The notes under the pieces are model-generated. The model did no database searches. It was given only the letters and a program-made list of their open reading frames with translations, and was not told the origin of the DNA. Below are positions 20,381-29,223 of a stretch of DNA of 64,000 bases, one piece after another. The stretch's first letter is position 1. Every line of letters begins with the position of its first letter. The translations under genes and the position numbers were made by a program. Location: the NCBI RefSeq assembly GCF_900636535.1, contig NZ_LR134289.1, positions 4,047,001 to 4,111,000 on the forward strand, read 5' to 3'. Source of the stretch: Chryseobacterium gleum. GTDB taxonomy: Bacteria > Bacteroidota > Bacteroidia > Flavobacteriales > Weeksellaceae.

Positions 20381-22555
20381 ATGATCTTCAAATTATGGCT
20401 CTTGCTGCTTCTGCTGTTCCTGTCAATTTTTGGAAAAGCTCAGGAAGCCGTCAAAGAAAAAATCCCGGATTCTCTGGCTGAGGTAAAATCTTCAACAACA
20501 GATATTTCAGAAGTCATTATCCAGTCAGCTCCACGAAAAATGAAACTGAATGAAGGCAATCTTGTACTGTCTGTTGCCGGAAATAAAGACTTTAAAACTT
20601 CCTTGCATCTCCTTGATGTTTTAAGAAAAACACCTGGTGTTACAGTAGATCAGGAAGATGGAATTTTTATTGGGGGCAGAATCACTCCCGCTGTTTTTAT
20701 TGATGGGAAACCTGTTGTTATGAGCAATCAGGAGCTACAGTCCTATTTGCGGTCTTTATCTCCGGAAATGGTAGAATCGGTGGAAGTGATTACCAATCCA
20801 CCTTCTAAATACGATGCAGAATTTAAAGGAATTATTGATATCAAACTGAAAAGGAATGTCAACCTTGGCTTGAAAGCAATTTATAATGGCAATATATACA
20901 TTAATAAATTCAACTATCGGGAAAATGCGTTCAATATTTCTTATCATACAGGGAGAGTGACATACAATCTGCAGGCGGGTTATAATGATGGAATTTCAAC
21001 TTATCGTTATCATGCATTGCAGCGATTGGCCAATACCAATATTATGCGTACTCAAACCTATCAGGAAGATGCTGGAAAAGTTTACAGTCTTCAGGCAGGT
21101 GCAGATTTTAATCTGAATGATAAAAACCGGTTTGGCCTTAATCTGAGAGGTAATTTCCGGAATAATGACAGAATACGCACCGGATCACTTTATACAACTG
21201 ATAAAACCGGAACCCAATTGGTATTGAATACAGTCAGTGAAAACCCTACAGATTATTCTCAGGACAACTATGGAGTGACAACCGATTATTCTTTCCAAAA
21301 TAAGGGATTTAAGCTTAGTTTCTTAGGAAATTATCTTTCAGTTAAAAATAAGCAGAATGATGATTTCATCAATAAAGACAGTGTTACAGAAAATCTTCTC
21401 TCGTATTGGAAATCTGACTTGATTAATAAAATAAATATCTATACTGCTCAGATAGATGTTTCACAGAAAATGGGTAATGCAGATCTTGAAGCAGGAGTAA
21501 AATACAGCAATTCAGACACTCAAAACAATATCAGGTATGATACATTATCTGTTGGCAATCATTTCGTTTTTGATCCTTCGAGGAGCAATATATTTTCATA
21601 CAAAGAAAAGATTTGGGCAGGTTATGTGGCATACAGACAAAAAATGGGAAATCTTCAGATCATTGCAGGATTAAGATTTGAGAACACAAACAGTATTTCC
21701 AATGCAATTACAATAGACTCTGTGGTTTCCAGAAACTATCTGAAGTGGCTGCCGTCTTTAAGCGCCAGCTATACTTTTAATAAATCCAGTGAGCTTTCTC
21801 TTTCCTATAGCAGAAAAATAACGAGACCAGCGTTTTCGCAGCTTAATCCGTTCAGATTTTATTTCAGTCCGTTAAATTACTGGATAGGGAATCCATATCT
21901 GTTGCCTTCCTTTACCAGTCAGATTAAAGCAACCTATCGGTATAAAAACTGGGTGACAAGCTTTACCATCGGGAAAGAAAAGGATGTTATGACACGGTAT
22001 CCCCTTTACAATCCGCAGACAAATGTACTGGAATATTTAGGAACGAATCTTCCCTACCGGAACTTTGCTGTGCTGGAAACAAGCTTTCCGGTAAGAGTTA
22101 CAAAATGGTGGAATATCACCAGTCAGATTGCGGGCTATTATAATTATGAATTCAGACCTTATCTGGATGAGGTTTTTGCATTGAACATTTATAATTACGA
22201 AGTGAGAATCAACCAGGTATTTTCACTTCCTAGAGGATTTACTGTAAATGTATTTGGTGTTTACGAATCTAAAACAGGAAACAGTCTTTATAGTATTAAA
22301 CCGAGGTATACTGTAGATGTATCAGTGCAAAAGGCATGGTTTGATAATAAACTGAACACAAAAATAGGTTTTAATAATCTTTTCGATTCTTACGATCAGA
22401 GACTGGAATTCAGGCATAAGCAGATTATGGATAACCGTTTTACGCACTGGTGGGACAGCAGCAGGCTGGTATTTTCGCTTAGTTATAACATAGGAAGTTC
22501 AAAATATCAGGTGAAAGAAACCCAGAAGACAGACGAAGAAAACAGAACAAGATAA
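20381..22555 (+). CDS. TonB-dependent receptor-like outer-membrane barrel protein
   Basis: 724 residues. The signal peptide ends at FGKAQ. A plug-like domain spans about residues 45-165 (LLDVLRKTPGVTVDQEDGI, SPEMVESVEVITNPPSKYDAEFKGIIDIKLKRN). The rest is beta-barrel strands with LSLSYSRKITRPAFSQLNPF and NTKIGFNNLFDSYDQR. The usual carboxypeptidase-like N-terminal domain is absent and no SusD partner is nearby. The substrate is unknown; same family as the two damaged receptors at 34594-39159. Confidence 0.88.
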   Translation: MIFKLWLLLLLLFLSIFGKAQEAVKEKIPDSLAEVKSSTTDISEVIIQSAPRKMKLNEGNLVLSVAGNKDFKTSLHLLDVLRKTPGVTVDQEDGIFIGGRITPAVFIDGKPVVMSNQELQSYLRSLSPEMVESVEVITNPPSKYDAEFKGIIDIKLKRNVNLGLKAIYNGNIYINKFNYRENAFNISYHTGRVTYNLQAGYNDGISTYRYHALQRLANTNIMRTQTYQEDAGKVYSLQAGADFNLNDKNRFGLNLRGNFRNNDRIRTGSLYTTDKTGTQLVLNTVSENPTDYSQDNYGVTTDYSFQNKGFKLSFLGNYLSVKNKQNDDFINKDSVTENLLSYWKSDLINKINIYTAQIDVSQKMGNADLEAGVKYSNSDTQNNIRYDTLSVGNHFVFDPSRSNIFSYKEKIWAGYVAYRQKMGNLQIIAGLRFENTNSISNAITIDSVVSRNYLKWLPSLSASYTFNKSSELSLSYSRKITRPAFSQLNPFRFYFSPLNYWIGNPYLLPSFTSQIKATYRYKNWVTSFTIGKEKDVMTRYPLYNPQTNVLEYLGTNLPYRNFAVLETSFPVRVTKWWNITSQIAGYYNYEFRPYLDEVFALNIYNYEVRINQVFSLPRGFTVNVFGVYESKTGNSLYSIKPRYTVDVSVQKAWFDNKLNTKIGFNNLFDSYDQRLEFRHKQIMDNRFTHWWDSSRLVFSLSYNIGSSKYQVKETQKTDEENRTR

Positions 22556-22559
22556 GAAA

Positions 22560-22588
22560 ACCTGCTTGAAAAAGCAGGTCTTCTTTTT
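22560..22588. terminator. Terminator between receptor and GG-leader peptide gene
   Basis: 8-bp stem (ACCTGCTT at 22560-22567, complement at 22572-22579), GAAA loop, then CTTCTTTTTT. Ends the receptor transcript; for the convergent small gene the A-rich flank can also act in the other direction. Confidence 0.8.
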
Positions 22589-22590
22589 TA

Positions 22591-22755
22591 TTAAGGACAT
22601 ACACATCTGTCACATGTCCAGATATAACAGTTTCCTGCATCATCCCATTCACAGCATCTTCTGGCTGTTGAGATTGGAGCGCCTCCCATTACAGATTTTT
22701 GTTGATCTCTTCCTAATTTTTGTGCATTTTTCAGCACCGGATTGTTCTTGTTCAT
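22591..22755 (-). CDS. Cysteine-rich double-glycine leader peptide (bacteriocin-like precursor)
   Basis: 54 residues starting MNKNNPVLKNAQKLGRDQQK. The leader ends in SVMGG (Gly24-Gly25), the form cut by C39-peptidase ABC exporters. The predicted 29-residue core has six cysteines (34, 35, 43, 48, 51, 53) and three basic residues. Bacteroidota, and Chryseobacterium in particular, carry many such bacteriocin-like leader peptides; that is family knowledge. No exporter or modification enzyme is adjacent. The gene faces the receptor gene across a shared terminator and has an AT-rich upstream region. Confidence 0.8.
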   Translation of the reverse strand: MNKNNPVLKNAQKLGRDQQKSVMGGAPISTARRCCEWDDAGNCYIWTCDRCVCP

Positions 22756-23018
22756 GACTTTGATTTTTGGTGTTAATAGTTAAGTTTTTATTGTTTATAA
22801 TTTCGCGAAAATTATATCACTAATATAGGAAATTAAATAATATGATTATCTGTTTTTCTTTTCTTATGCAGATGGAAAATAGCAAGTTGCAGAGGTTTTT
22901 GGAACTATTCACTACAGTTGGCTAAAATACAGGGAAATTTTGTTGAAGAGCGGTGATTTTGCCAAACAAATTTAATGCATAAAATAATCCAAAAGTTTTA
23001 CAGGTAGAGACCTTTACT

Positions 23019-23026
23019 TATATTTG
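23019..23026 (+). promoter_or_regulatory. Candidate -7 promoter element for the deiminase-fold gene
   Basis: TATATTTG matches TAnnTTTG, 20 bases before the ATG at 23046. The rest of the 290-base interval from 22756 holds no gene I can support; no clear -33 TTTG was found at the right distance. Confidence 0.5.
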
Positions 23027-23045
23027 TAGTATTGCATAAATCTTT

Positions 23046-23960
23046 ATGAGACTAAACATTAAAAACGAAACGGGTAGGCTGAAGTCAGTAGTTCTAGGCC
23101 AGCCTAATTCATTGGGGCCGGTTCCCACACTAGAGGAAAGTTATGACGCAAAGTCATATTACTCAATCGAACACAATATTTATCCTAAAGAAGAGGATGT
23201 TATTAAAGAAATGAACGCTTTTGAAGCGGTTTTAAAAAAGTATGATGTTGAAGTATTGCGCCCAAGCATCATCAAAGACTACAACCAGGTTTTTTCCAGA
23301 GATGTAGCTTTTGTAATTGATGACAAAATGATCATTTCCAATGTGATCGCAGACAGGGCAGATGAGCAGGAGGCATACAAAAGTGTTTTTGAAAAAGTTG
23401 CATGGAGAAAGATCATCAACCTTCCCGAAACTGCACATATTGAAGGAGGAGATGTAATCGTATGGGATGATTTCCTTTTCATCGGGACGTGCTTCAGCGA
23501 AGATTACCGAAACTATAAAACGGCAAGAACCAATGAATATGCCATTGAAATCTTAAAAGAATATTTTCCGAAGAAAAGAATCATCGATCTGGAGCTGAAG
23601 AAAAATGATAAAGTTCCGTTTGAAGGTATTCTGCATCTGGATTGTACATTTAATCCGGTAGGTGAAGACAAATGTATCATTTATAAAAACGGATTTGTGG
23701 ATGAAAGCGATTACCGCCTAATCATTGATATTTTCGGAGAAGAAAACTGTTTCCATATCAATGATGAAGAAATGTTTGAAATGTTCCCTAATATTTTCTC
23801 CATTTCACCGGATGTTGTAGTTTCAGACAAAGCATTTACGAGAATGAATAACCACCTGAGAAACGAGTGGGGAATGACAGTAGAAGAAATCCCTTACAGA
23901 GAAATCTCCAAAATGGGTGGATTGTTGAGATGTTCTACAATGCCGCTTGTGAGAGAATAA
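23046..23960 (+). CDS. Dimethylargininase/arginine deiminase-fold hydrolase
   Basis: 304 residues of the guanidino-group modifying (pentein) fold. Visible active-site pieces: FSRDVAF, HIEGGDV, His in GILHLDCTF, and the catalytic Cys in LLRCSTMPL at the C-terminus. This fits dimethylarginine dimethylaminohydrolase or amidinotransferase-type enzymes acting on arginine derivatives. The exact substrate cannot be read from sequence. Paired with a second pentein-fold gene at 24530, with a four-helix-bundle element between. Confidence 0.85.
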   Translation: MRLNIKNETGRLKSVVLGQPNSLGPVPTLEESYDAKSYYSIEHNIYPKEEDVIKEMNAFEAVLKKYDVEVLRPSIIKDYNQVFSRDVAFVIDDKMIISNVIADRADEQEAYKSVFEKVAWRKIINLPETAHIEGGDVIVWDDFLFIGTCFSEDYRNYKTARTNEYAIEILKEYFPKKRIIDLELKKNDKVPFEGILHLDCTFNPVGEDKCIIYKNGFVDESDYRLIIDIFGEENCFHINDEEMFEMFPNIFSISPDVVVSDKAFTRMNNHLRNEWGMTVEEIPYREISKMGGLLRCSTMPLVRE

Positions 23961-23980
23961 TTGAGAGGGAGAGTTTTAGT

Positions 23981-24520
23981 GTTTGAGAGTGAAGGCGTTT
24001 TAGAGTCTGAGAGTTAGAGTGTTGGTGGGTTTGAATATTTTTTTAATTTTAAAAAAATATTTGGGTATGTCAACAATTAAATTTCATCAGGATTTAAAAG
24101 TTTTTCAACAATCATTTGAAACAGCACAGCTGATTTATGAACTCTCAAAATCCTTTCCAAAAGAAGAACTTTACTCACTTACAGATCAGATAAGAAGATC
24201 ATCAAGATCTGTAACAGCTAATATTAGCGAGGCCTGGGGAAAAAGAAAATATGAAAAATCCTTCATCTCTAAACTTACAGATTCGGAAGGAGAAGCAAGA
24301 GAAACCCAAACATGGCTTCAGTTTGCCTTTGCCTGCAATTATATGAATGACGAGCAATACAATAATTTGCACAACAAATACAACCAAATAATAGGAATGT
24401 TAGTTAATATGATGAGCCAGTCAGAAAAATGGTGTTCATTTTCTTCAATGAATAAAGAAGAGAATAATTTGTAAAATGCTGTTCAGGCACTCAAACTCTA
24501 ATACACTAACACTCTCAAAC
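23981..24520 (+). mobile_element. Candidate element: four-helix-bundle gene bracketed by imperfect inverted repeat
   Basis: 23981-24013 and the reverse complement of 24488-24520 match at 26 of 33 positions without gaps, including perfect 11- and 9-of-10-base blocks (GTTTGAGAGTG, TAGAGTnTGA). The gene at 24067-24474 is the only content. The layout resembles 23S rRNA intervening sequences, where a related protein gene sits in a long stem. Mobility is inference; no transposase or target duplication was identified. Confidence 0.55.
24067..24474 (+). CDS. Four-helix-bundle protein (23S rRNA IVS protein family)
   Basis: 135 residues from ATG 24067; earlier in-frame starts give an unlikely N-terminus. 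The family signature is clear: LKVFQQSFETAQLIYELS, EELYSLTDQIRRSSRSVTANISEAWG, KRKYEKSFISKLTDSEGEARETQTWL. Relatives are encoded in 23S rRNA intervening sequences and include the Avd protein of diversity-generating retroelements; their cellular role is mostly unknown. It separates two functionally related genes. A second copy is at 57024. Confidence 0.9.
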   Translation: MSTIKFHQDLKVFQQSFETAQLIYELSKSFPKEELYSLTDQIRRSSRSVTANISEAWGKRKYEKSFISKLTDSEGEARETQTWLQFAFACNYMNDEQYNNLHNKYNQIIGMLVNMMSQSEKWCSFSSMNKEENNL

Positions 24521-24529
24521 TTAATAAAA

Positions 24530-25453
24530 ATGCAAACAACAGATACCGTATTAATGATAGAGCCGATTGCATTCGGTTACAACGCAGAAACAGCAAAAAA
24601 CAATTATTTCCAGGTAGAACAGACAGGTTCTGATATCCAGTCAAAAGCTTTGGCAGAGTTCAATACCTTTGTCGGAAAGCTGAGAGGAAAAGGAATCAAT
24701 GTGATCACTATAAAAGATACTCCGGATCCGCATACTCCGGATTCTATTTTTCCCAATAACTGGGTAAGTTTCCATAAAGACGGAAAAGTGGTTTTATATC
24801 CGATGTTCGCTTCCAACAGAAGAGTGGAAAGAAGAGAAGATATTATTGAAAGTATCAAAGATCAGGGGTTTGAAGTTACTGAAATTGATGACTGGTCTTT
24901 TCCTGAAACCCAGGGACATTTTCTGGAAGGAACAGGAAGTATGATTTTCGATCACGATAATAAAATTGCATATGGTTCTGTTTCTTTGAGGCTGGATGAA
25001 AAACTGTTCAGAGAATTCTGTGCAAAATATGGATTCACCCCTGTTGTATTTCATTCATTCCAGACCGTAGGAACAGAAAGACTTCCGATCTATCACACCA
25101 ACGTAATGATGTGTGTGGCGGATCAATTTGTCGTAATCTGCCTTGATTGTATCGACGATGAGCTTGAAAGAGAAAAAGTAGTGGAAACCATTAAAGGCTC
25201 AGGGAAAGAAATCATCGAGATCTCAGAAGAACAGATGCAGCAGTTTGCAGGAAACATGCTTCAGGTTCAGAACAAAGAGGGTGAGAAATTTTTGGTGATG
25301 AGCCAGACCGCTTATCAGTCTCTCACTCCAGAACAGGTAGCAGCTATTGAAAAATACTGCGAAATTATCTATTCAGATCTGAATACCATTGAAGTAAATG
25401 GTGGAGGAAGTGCAAGATGTATGCTTGCCGAGGTTTTTCTTCCAAAAAAATAA
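24530..25453 (+). CDS. ctlX: CtlX-like citrulline/arginine-family hydrolase
   Basis: 307 residues from ATG 24530, just after the repeat arm; an upstream in-frame ATG at 24476 would read through the repeat and is unlikely. Pentein fold with FPNNWVSFHKDG, ETQGHFLEGTGSMIFD, YHTNVMMCVAD and catalytic Cys in GGGSARCMLAEV. It resembles the family annotated as citrulline utilization hydrolase CtlX. Likely functions with the related gene at 23046 in arginine-derivative breakdown, although the exact reaction is not certain. Confidence 0.82.
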   Translation: MQTTDTVLMIEPIAFGYNAETAKNNYFQVEQTGSDIQSKALAEFNTFVGKLRGKGINVITIKDTPDPHTPDSIFPNNWVSFHKDGKVVLYPMFASNRRVERREDIIESIKDQGFEVTEIDDWSFPETQGHFLEGTGSMIFDHDNKIAYGSVSLRLDEKLFREFCAKYGFTPVVFHSFQTVGTERLPIYHTNVMMCVADQFVVICLDCIDDELEREKVVETIKGSGKEIIEISEEQMQQFAGNMLQVQNKEGEKFLVMSQTAYQSLTPEQVAAIEKYCEIIYSDLNTIEVNGGGSARCMLAEVFLPKK

Positions 25454-25474
25454 TATATTTACCAAAAAAATTAA

Positions 25475-25834
25475 TTGAACCCATTATCAAGTAAAGGTTT
25501 ACATATTCTTCTGACTTTGGAAACAGAGTCAGAAGATTTGTTATTAGACAGCAAAGGTTTTCTGATGTTTACAGAAGAAATTCTGAAAACCAGAGAGGTG
25601 GAAATTGTAGGAGTAACCAATCATATTTTTGAAAATAACAGCTTTACTTCCGCCGTGATCCTTAAAGAATCTCACCTTTGTATCCACACGTGGCCGGAAT
25701 TTAAACAGCTTACCTTTGATGTATTTCTTTGTAATTATACTCAGGACAATACGGAGAAAGTAGAGCAGATTGCAGATGAGGTGGTTCAGTATTTTAAAGC
25801 TAATACCATTCAAAAACACAAAATTTACAGATAA
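25475..25834 (+). CDS. S-adenosylmethionine decarboxylase-like proenzyme (SpeH type)
   Basis: 119 residues. The self-cleavage site is ESHLCIHTWPE with predicted cut before Ser66, which would become the pyruvoyl group. His71 and Cys86 lie at the same spacing as Ser63, His68 and Cys83 of the Thermotoga enzyme (family knowledge). The start must be TTG 25475, because a stop codon precedes it directly and the next ATG would remove a quarter of the protein. It would make decarboxylated AdoMet for the aminopropyltransferase at 27709. Confidence 0.85.
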   Translation: MNPLSSKGLHILLTLETESEDLLLDSKGFLMFTEEILKTREVEIVGVTNHIFENNSFTSAVILKESHLCIHTWPEFKQLTFDVFLCNYTQDNTEKVEQIADEVVQYFKANTIQKHKIYR

Positions 25835-25836
25835 AA

Positions 25837-27303
25837 ATGCACTATGTCTGCCCAGCATGCGAATCAGAAAATAAATTAGATCTCACCTTTCCTGTTGAAG
25901 AATATGTTTGCGGTACCTGTTCTTATCTCATTGAGGTTGCCGGAAACAAAAAAATTAAACATCTGAAAGTTCCTACGGAAAATGTTGTTTTAGATGTCGG
26001 ACAAAAAGGAAAAATCGGAGAGGTAGAATATACTGTTGCTGCCATTATCGTCAGGAAATATGGTTCCAGTATTTTCTGGCGCGAATATTATTTAAAAGAC
26101 AGTAAAGGAAATGATGCTTTCCTGAGTGAAAGTGACGGGCATTGGGTCTTTCTGATTCCTATACATGCTGATGATTTTAAAAGTAAAGATTCGGCATTCC
26201 CAACCTATCTTGGGCGAACCTATCGATGGTACGAAAACTCTCAATGCAGTATTGAAGCCGCAGCCGGTTTTTTTGATGAGCAGCTGGATTTCAGTATTGC
26301 TACCTACAAAGAATATGTCAACGGAACCCGCATGATCTCTCAGGAGAAGACCAGCAGGAAAAGCCAGTATTTCTATGGAGTTCACATTTCAAAATATGAA
26401 GTTAAGAAAGCTTTTAAAATAGCTAATCTGCCCAATTATACAGGAATAGGGATTGTTCAGCCCTACTATTTCGATATCAGACAGGCTGTAAACATCTTTT
26501 GTGTGGCGGCATTAATGATTTGTTTGCTCCAGATGTATGTCTACACTTCAAGAACCAACGAAACCGTTTTTGCAGAGACCATCAATTTTGCAGATGTAAA
26601 AGATAAAGAATTGGTCAGCAAAAGCTTTACCCTTTCCGGCGGTTCAGCTCCATTAAAGGTGAATGCTTTTTCAGGTGTTGATAATTCCTGGGCGAATGTT
26701 CAGCTAAGCCTTGTAAACGAGAATACCAACGAAATTATCTATACCTCCAAAGATATTGAGCAGTATCATGGGTACGAAGACGGGGAAAGCTGGACGGAAG
26801 GAAGCCAGTCTGAAGATTTTAACCTGTGTGGGGTAGGCTCCGGAAAATATCATTTCATTATTTCCGCTGAAAAAGAAGGAGGCTTGCCGTCATTTTCAGG
26901 TCTTACATCACCTGATTCAAAGGTTATGATATCACGGGATAAATCAGGAACAATTGAGGTTACTGACATATTCAAGGTGCAGACCAAAACTTTTACAGAC
27001 GGGCAGACGCTGGAAAAAGATACCTCGGAAGTGATCAGACTTGCCAAAGCATCGTTCGGAACTCAAAAGCTGGACTCCCTGATTAATTCTGAAGCACTTA
27101 AACTTACCACAGACCTCATTTCAAGCAATACTTATGTACAGCTCAAAGCTACATGGCTTCCCGTTTCATTCTGGAACTTCGGGATTATTTTATTCATAAT
27201 GATTGCTGTGTTTGTGGCAATGTGGATAGGAAAACATTACTTTAATGTAAATAAATGGAAGAATAGTTCAAACTCACCTTATCCTGCAAATGATGATAAC
27301 TAA
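25837..27303 (+). CDS. DUF4178 protein with zinc ribbon and membrane anchors
   Basis: 488 residues. An N-terminal zinc ribbon (CPAC at 5-8, CGTC near 29) is followed by a DUF4178-like region (about 50-190: GKIGEVEYTVAAIIVR, FWREYYLKD, GHWVFLIP). There is a membrane helix near 218-236, a long extracytoplasmic beta-rich region, and a second helix near 450-470. It starts 2 bases after the decarboxylase stop. DUF4178 has no established biochemical role; the context links it to membrane-associated polyamine metabolism. Confidence 0.82.
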   Translation: MHYVCPACESENKLDLTFPVEEYVCGTCSYLIEVAGNKKIKHLKVPTENVVLDVGQKGKIGEVEYTVAAIIVRKYGSSIFWREYYLKDSKGNDAFLSESDGHWVFLIPIHADDFKSKDSAFPTYLGRTYRWYENSQCSIEAAAGFFDEQLDFSIATYKEYVNGTRMISQEKTSRKSQYFYGVHISKYEVKKAFKIANLPNYTGIGIVQPYYFDIRQAVNIFCVAALMICLLQMYVYTSRTNETVFAETINFADVKDKELVSKSFTLSGGSAPLKVNAFSGVDNSWANVQLSLVNENTNEIIYTSKDIEQYHGYEDGESWTEGSQSEDFNLCGVGSGKYHFIISAEKEGGLPSFSGLTSPDSKVMISRDKSGTIEVTDIFKVQTKTFTDGQTLEKDTSEVIRLAKASFGTQKLDSLINSEALKLTTDLISSNTYVQLKATWLPVSFWNFGIILFIMIAVFVAMWIGKHYFNVNKWKNSSNSPYPANDDN

Positions 27304-27304
27304 T

Positions 27305-27487
27305 ATGGTCAATTACATAAGAAAAAACTGGATACTCTGCCTGATCGGAGGATTCTGCCTTACCTGGTTTGTATACCTTACATACCAGGGAAATCAGGTC
27401 TGCGACTGCGCCAAGACAGAAACATACCGCGACGGAACCACAAGAAGCCATTCCAGAGTAGGATTCTACAGATATTATCACAAATAA
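27305..27487 (+). CDS. Small single-span membrane protein
   Basis: 60 residues from ATG 27305; ATG 27290 would add five residues and overlap the previous gene. One membrane helix (about 8-28) is followed by a short tail with CDCAKTETYRDG and SHSRVGFYRYYHK. No family recognised. It sits in the cluster with only 1- and 13-base gaps, which argues that it is real and expressed. Confidence 0.7.
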   Translation: MVNYIRKNWILCLIGGFCLTWFVYLTYQGNQVCDCAKTETYRDGTTRSHSRVGFYRYYHK

Positions 27488-27500
27488 AAAATATAAAACT

Positions 27501-27716
27501 ATGGACAACATCAATTTCTTACCCATACTAAACTCGGTTCTTTATTCATTTTTAGGAATCGCTATTTTGCTTGCATGTTATTTCATTATTGAAAAACTGA
27601 CTCCTGAAAAAACATGGCATGAGATCGCCCGGAATAAAAATATAGCAATTGCTATTGTCTTCGGGGCATTTATTATCGGAATTTCAATGATTATAAGCGC
27701 GGCAATTCATGGATAA
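27501..27716 (+). CDS. DUF350 membrane protein
   Basis: 71 residues with two membrane helices (about 10-30 and 48-68), and EKLTPEKTWHEIARNKNIAIAIVFGAFIIG between and in the second. The pattern fits the DUF350 (YjfL) family, which is often found beside polyamine-synthase and DUF4178 genes. It overlaps the next gene by 8 bases. Confidence 0.85.
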   Translation: MDNINFLPILNSVLYSFLGIAILLACYFIIEKLTPEKTWHEIARNKNIAIAIVFGAFIIGISMIISAAIHG

Positions 27717-29223
27717 GAAGAGGATTCCTCTTGAGCTGCTTTTATTGTTTTCAGTATTCGTCATTGCTACATGTGGACTGATTTATGAGCTGGTGGCAGG
27801 AGCGCTGGCAAGCTATCTTTTAGGAGACTCTGTAAAGCAGTTTTCCTTCATTATCGGAGTATACCTGTTCTCAATGGGAGTGGGATCTTACCTTGCGAAA
27901 TTCATCAAAGGAAATCTTATTGATAAATTCATTGAGATCGAAATCCTGGTAGGAATTGTGGGGGGAATCAGCTCTGTTGTGCTGTTCATTCTGTTTAATA
28001 CGCTCGCCCATTTTGAAAGTGTTCTTTATCTGTTTGTATTCTTCACCGGATGTCTGGTTGGGGTGGAAATCCCGCTTCTGATGAATATTTTAAAAGACAG
28101 GGTGCAGTTTAAAGATTTAGTTTCAAATGTCTTTGCATTCGATTATATCGGGGCATTACTGGCATCTATTCTCTTTCCATTGGTTTTGATTCCGAAGCTG
28201 GGAATTGTCAAAACCCCTTTGTTTTTCGGCTTGATTAATATTTCCATTGCGATATTCCTGTGCTATTATCTTACAAAGGAATTATCAAAGCCGCTATCGC
28301 TCAAAGTAAAATCTCTTACAGCATTTGCATTTCTTCTGGGACTTTTCATTTTCTCAGATACTATTTTATCCTATTCAGAAGAAAAATTATATGGTGAAAA
28401 TGTCGTATATACCAAAAGCTCTCCTTATCAGAGAATTGTTTTAACTAGAAATACTCATGAATTCCGTTTATATCTAAATAACAACCTGCAGTTTTCATCC
28501 ACAGACGAATACCGTTATCATGAGGCTTTGGTACATCCTGCAATGTCCATGGCAAAAAATATAGATAATGTCCTGATTCTTGGAGGTGGTGATGGTTTTG
28601 CAGCAAGGGAAGTATTAAAATATAAAGATGTTAAAAAAGTAACGCTTGTAGATCTTGACGGCGAGATGACCCAGTTTTTCAAAACCAATGAAACCATGCG
28701 CAGGCTGAATCAAAGTTCTTTTTCCAATCCTAAAGTGGAAGTGATCAATAAAGATGCTTACATTTGGGTAAAAGAGAACAAAAAGAAGTTTGATGTCATT
28801 ATCATAGACTTTCCGGATCCGTCCAATTACAGCCTCGGAAAACTTTATTCCTTACAGTTTTATAAAGAACTGGAGAGATTGACAACTCTTGATACCAAGA
28901 TTGTAGTTCAGACCACCTCTCCGTATTTTGCTCCGAAATCTTTCTGGTGTATCGAAAAAACAATCCATCAGATTTTTCCTTTTACAGCAGCATATCACAC
29001 TTACGTTCCGTCTTTTGGGGAATGGGGATTTTCTATGGCTTCATTTGAACCCGTCAACAACAGAATCTACAGGAAGCTTCCCGGTTTGAGATACTATGAT
29101 TACAACTTTTCACAGATGTCTTATTTCAATAAAGATATGAAGGTGAAAGACGTAGAAGTTAACCGTCTGGATAACCAGATATTAGTCCGATATTTCGATG
29201 AAGAGTGGGGGAAAGTACAGTAG
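27709..29223 (+). CDS. Membrane-anchored spermidine synthase-like aminopropyltransferase
   Basis: 504 residues. About seven membrane helices fill residues 8-215, and a spermidine-synthase fold fills 225-500. AdoMet-type motifs are LILGGGDGFAAREVLKY, TLVDLDGEMTQ and VIIIDFPDPSNYSLGKLYS. The Asp-Phe-Pro-Asp-Pro motif replaces Asp-Ser-Thr-Asp-Pro of classic SpeE but keeps the acidic positions. Predicted to move aminopropyl groups from decarboxylated AdoMet to an amine acceptor at the membrane. The acceptor is unknown. Confidence 0.88.
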   Translation: MDKKRIPLELLLLFSVFVIATCGLIYELVAGALASYLLGDSVKQFSFIIGVYLFSMGVGSYLAKFIKGNLIDKFIEIEILVGIVGGISSVVLFILFNTLAHFESVLYLFVFFTGCLVGVEIPLLMNILKDRVQFKDLVSNVFAFDYIGALLASILFPLVLIPKLGIVKTPLFFGLINISIAIFLCYYLTKELSKPLSLKVKSLTAFAFLLGLFIFSDTILSYSEEKLYGENVVYTKSSPYQRIVLTRNTHEFRLYLNNNLQFSSTDEYRYHEALVHPAMSMAKNIDNVLILGGGDGFAAREVLKYKDVKKVTLVDLDGEMTQFFKTNETMRRLNQSSFSNPKVEVINKDAYIWVKENKKKFDVIIIDFPDPSNYSLGKLYSLQFYKELERLTTLDTKIVVQTTSPYFAPKSFWCIEKTIHQIFPFTAAYHTYVPSFGEWGFSMASFEPVNNRIYRKLPGLRYYDYNFSQMSYFNKDMKVKDVEVNRLDNQILVRYFDEEWGKVQ

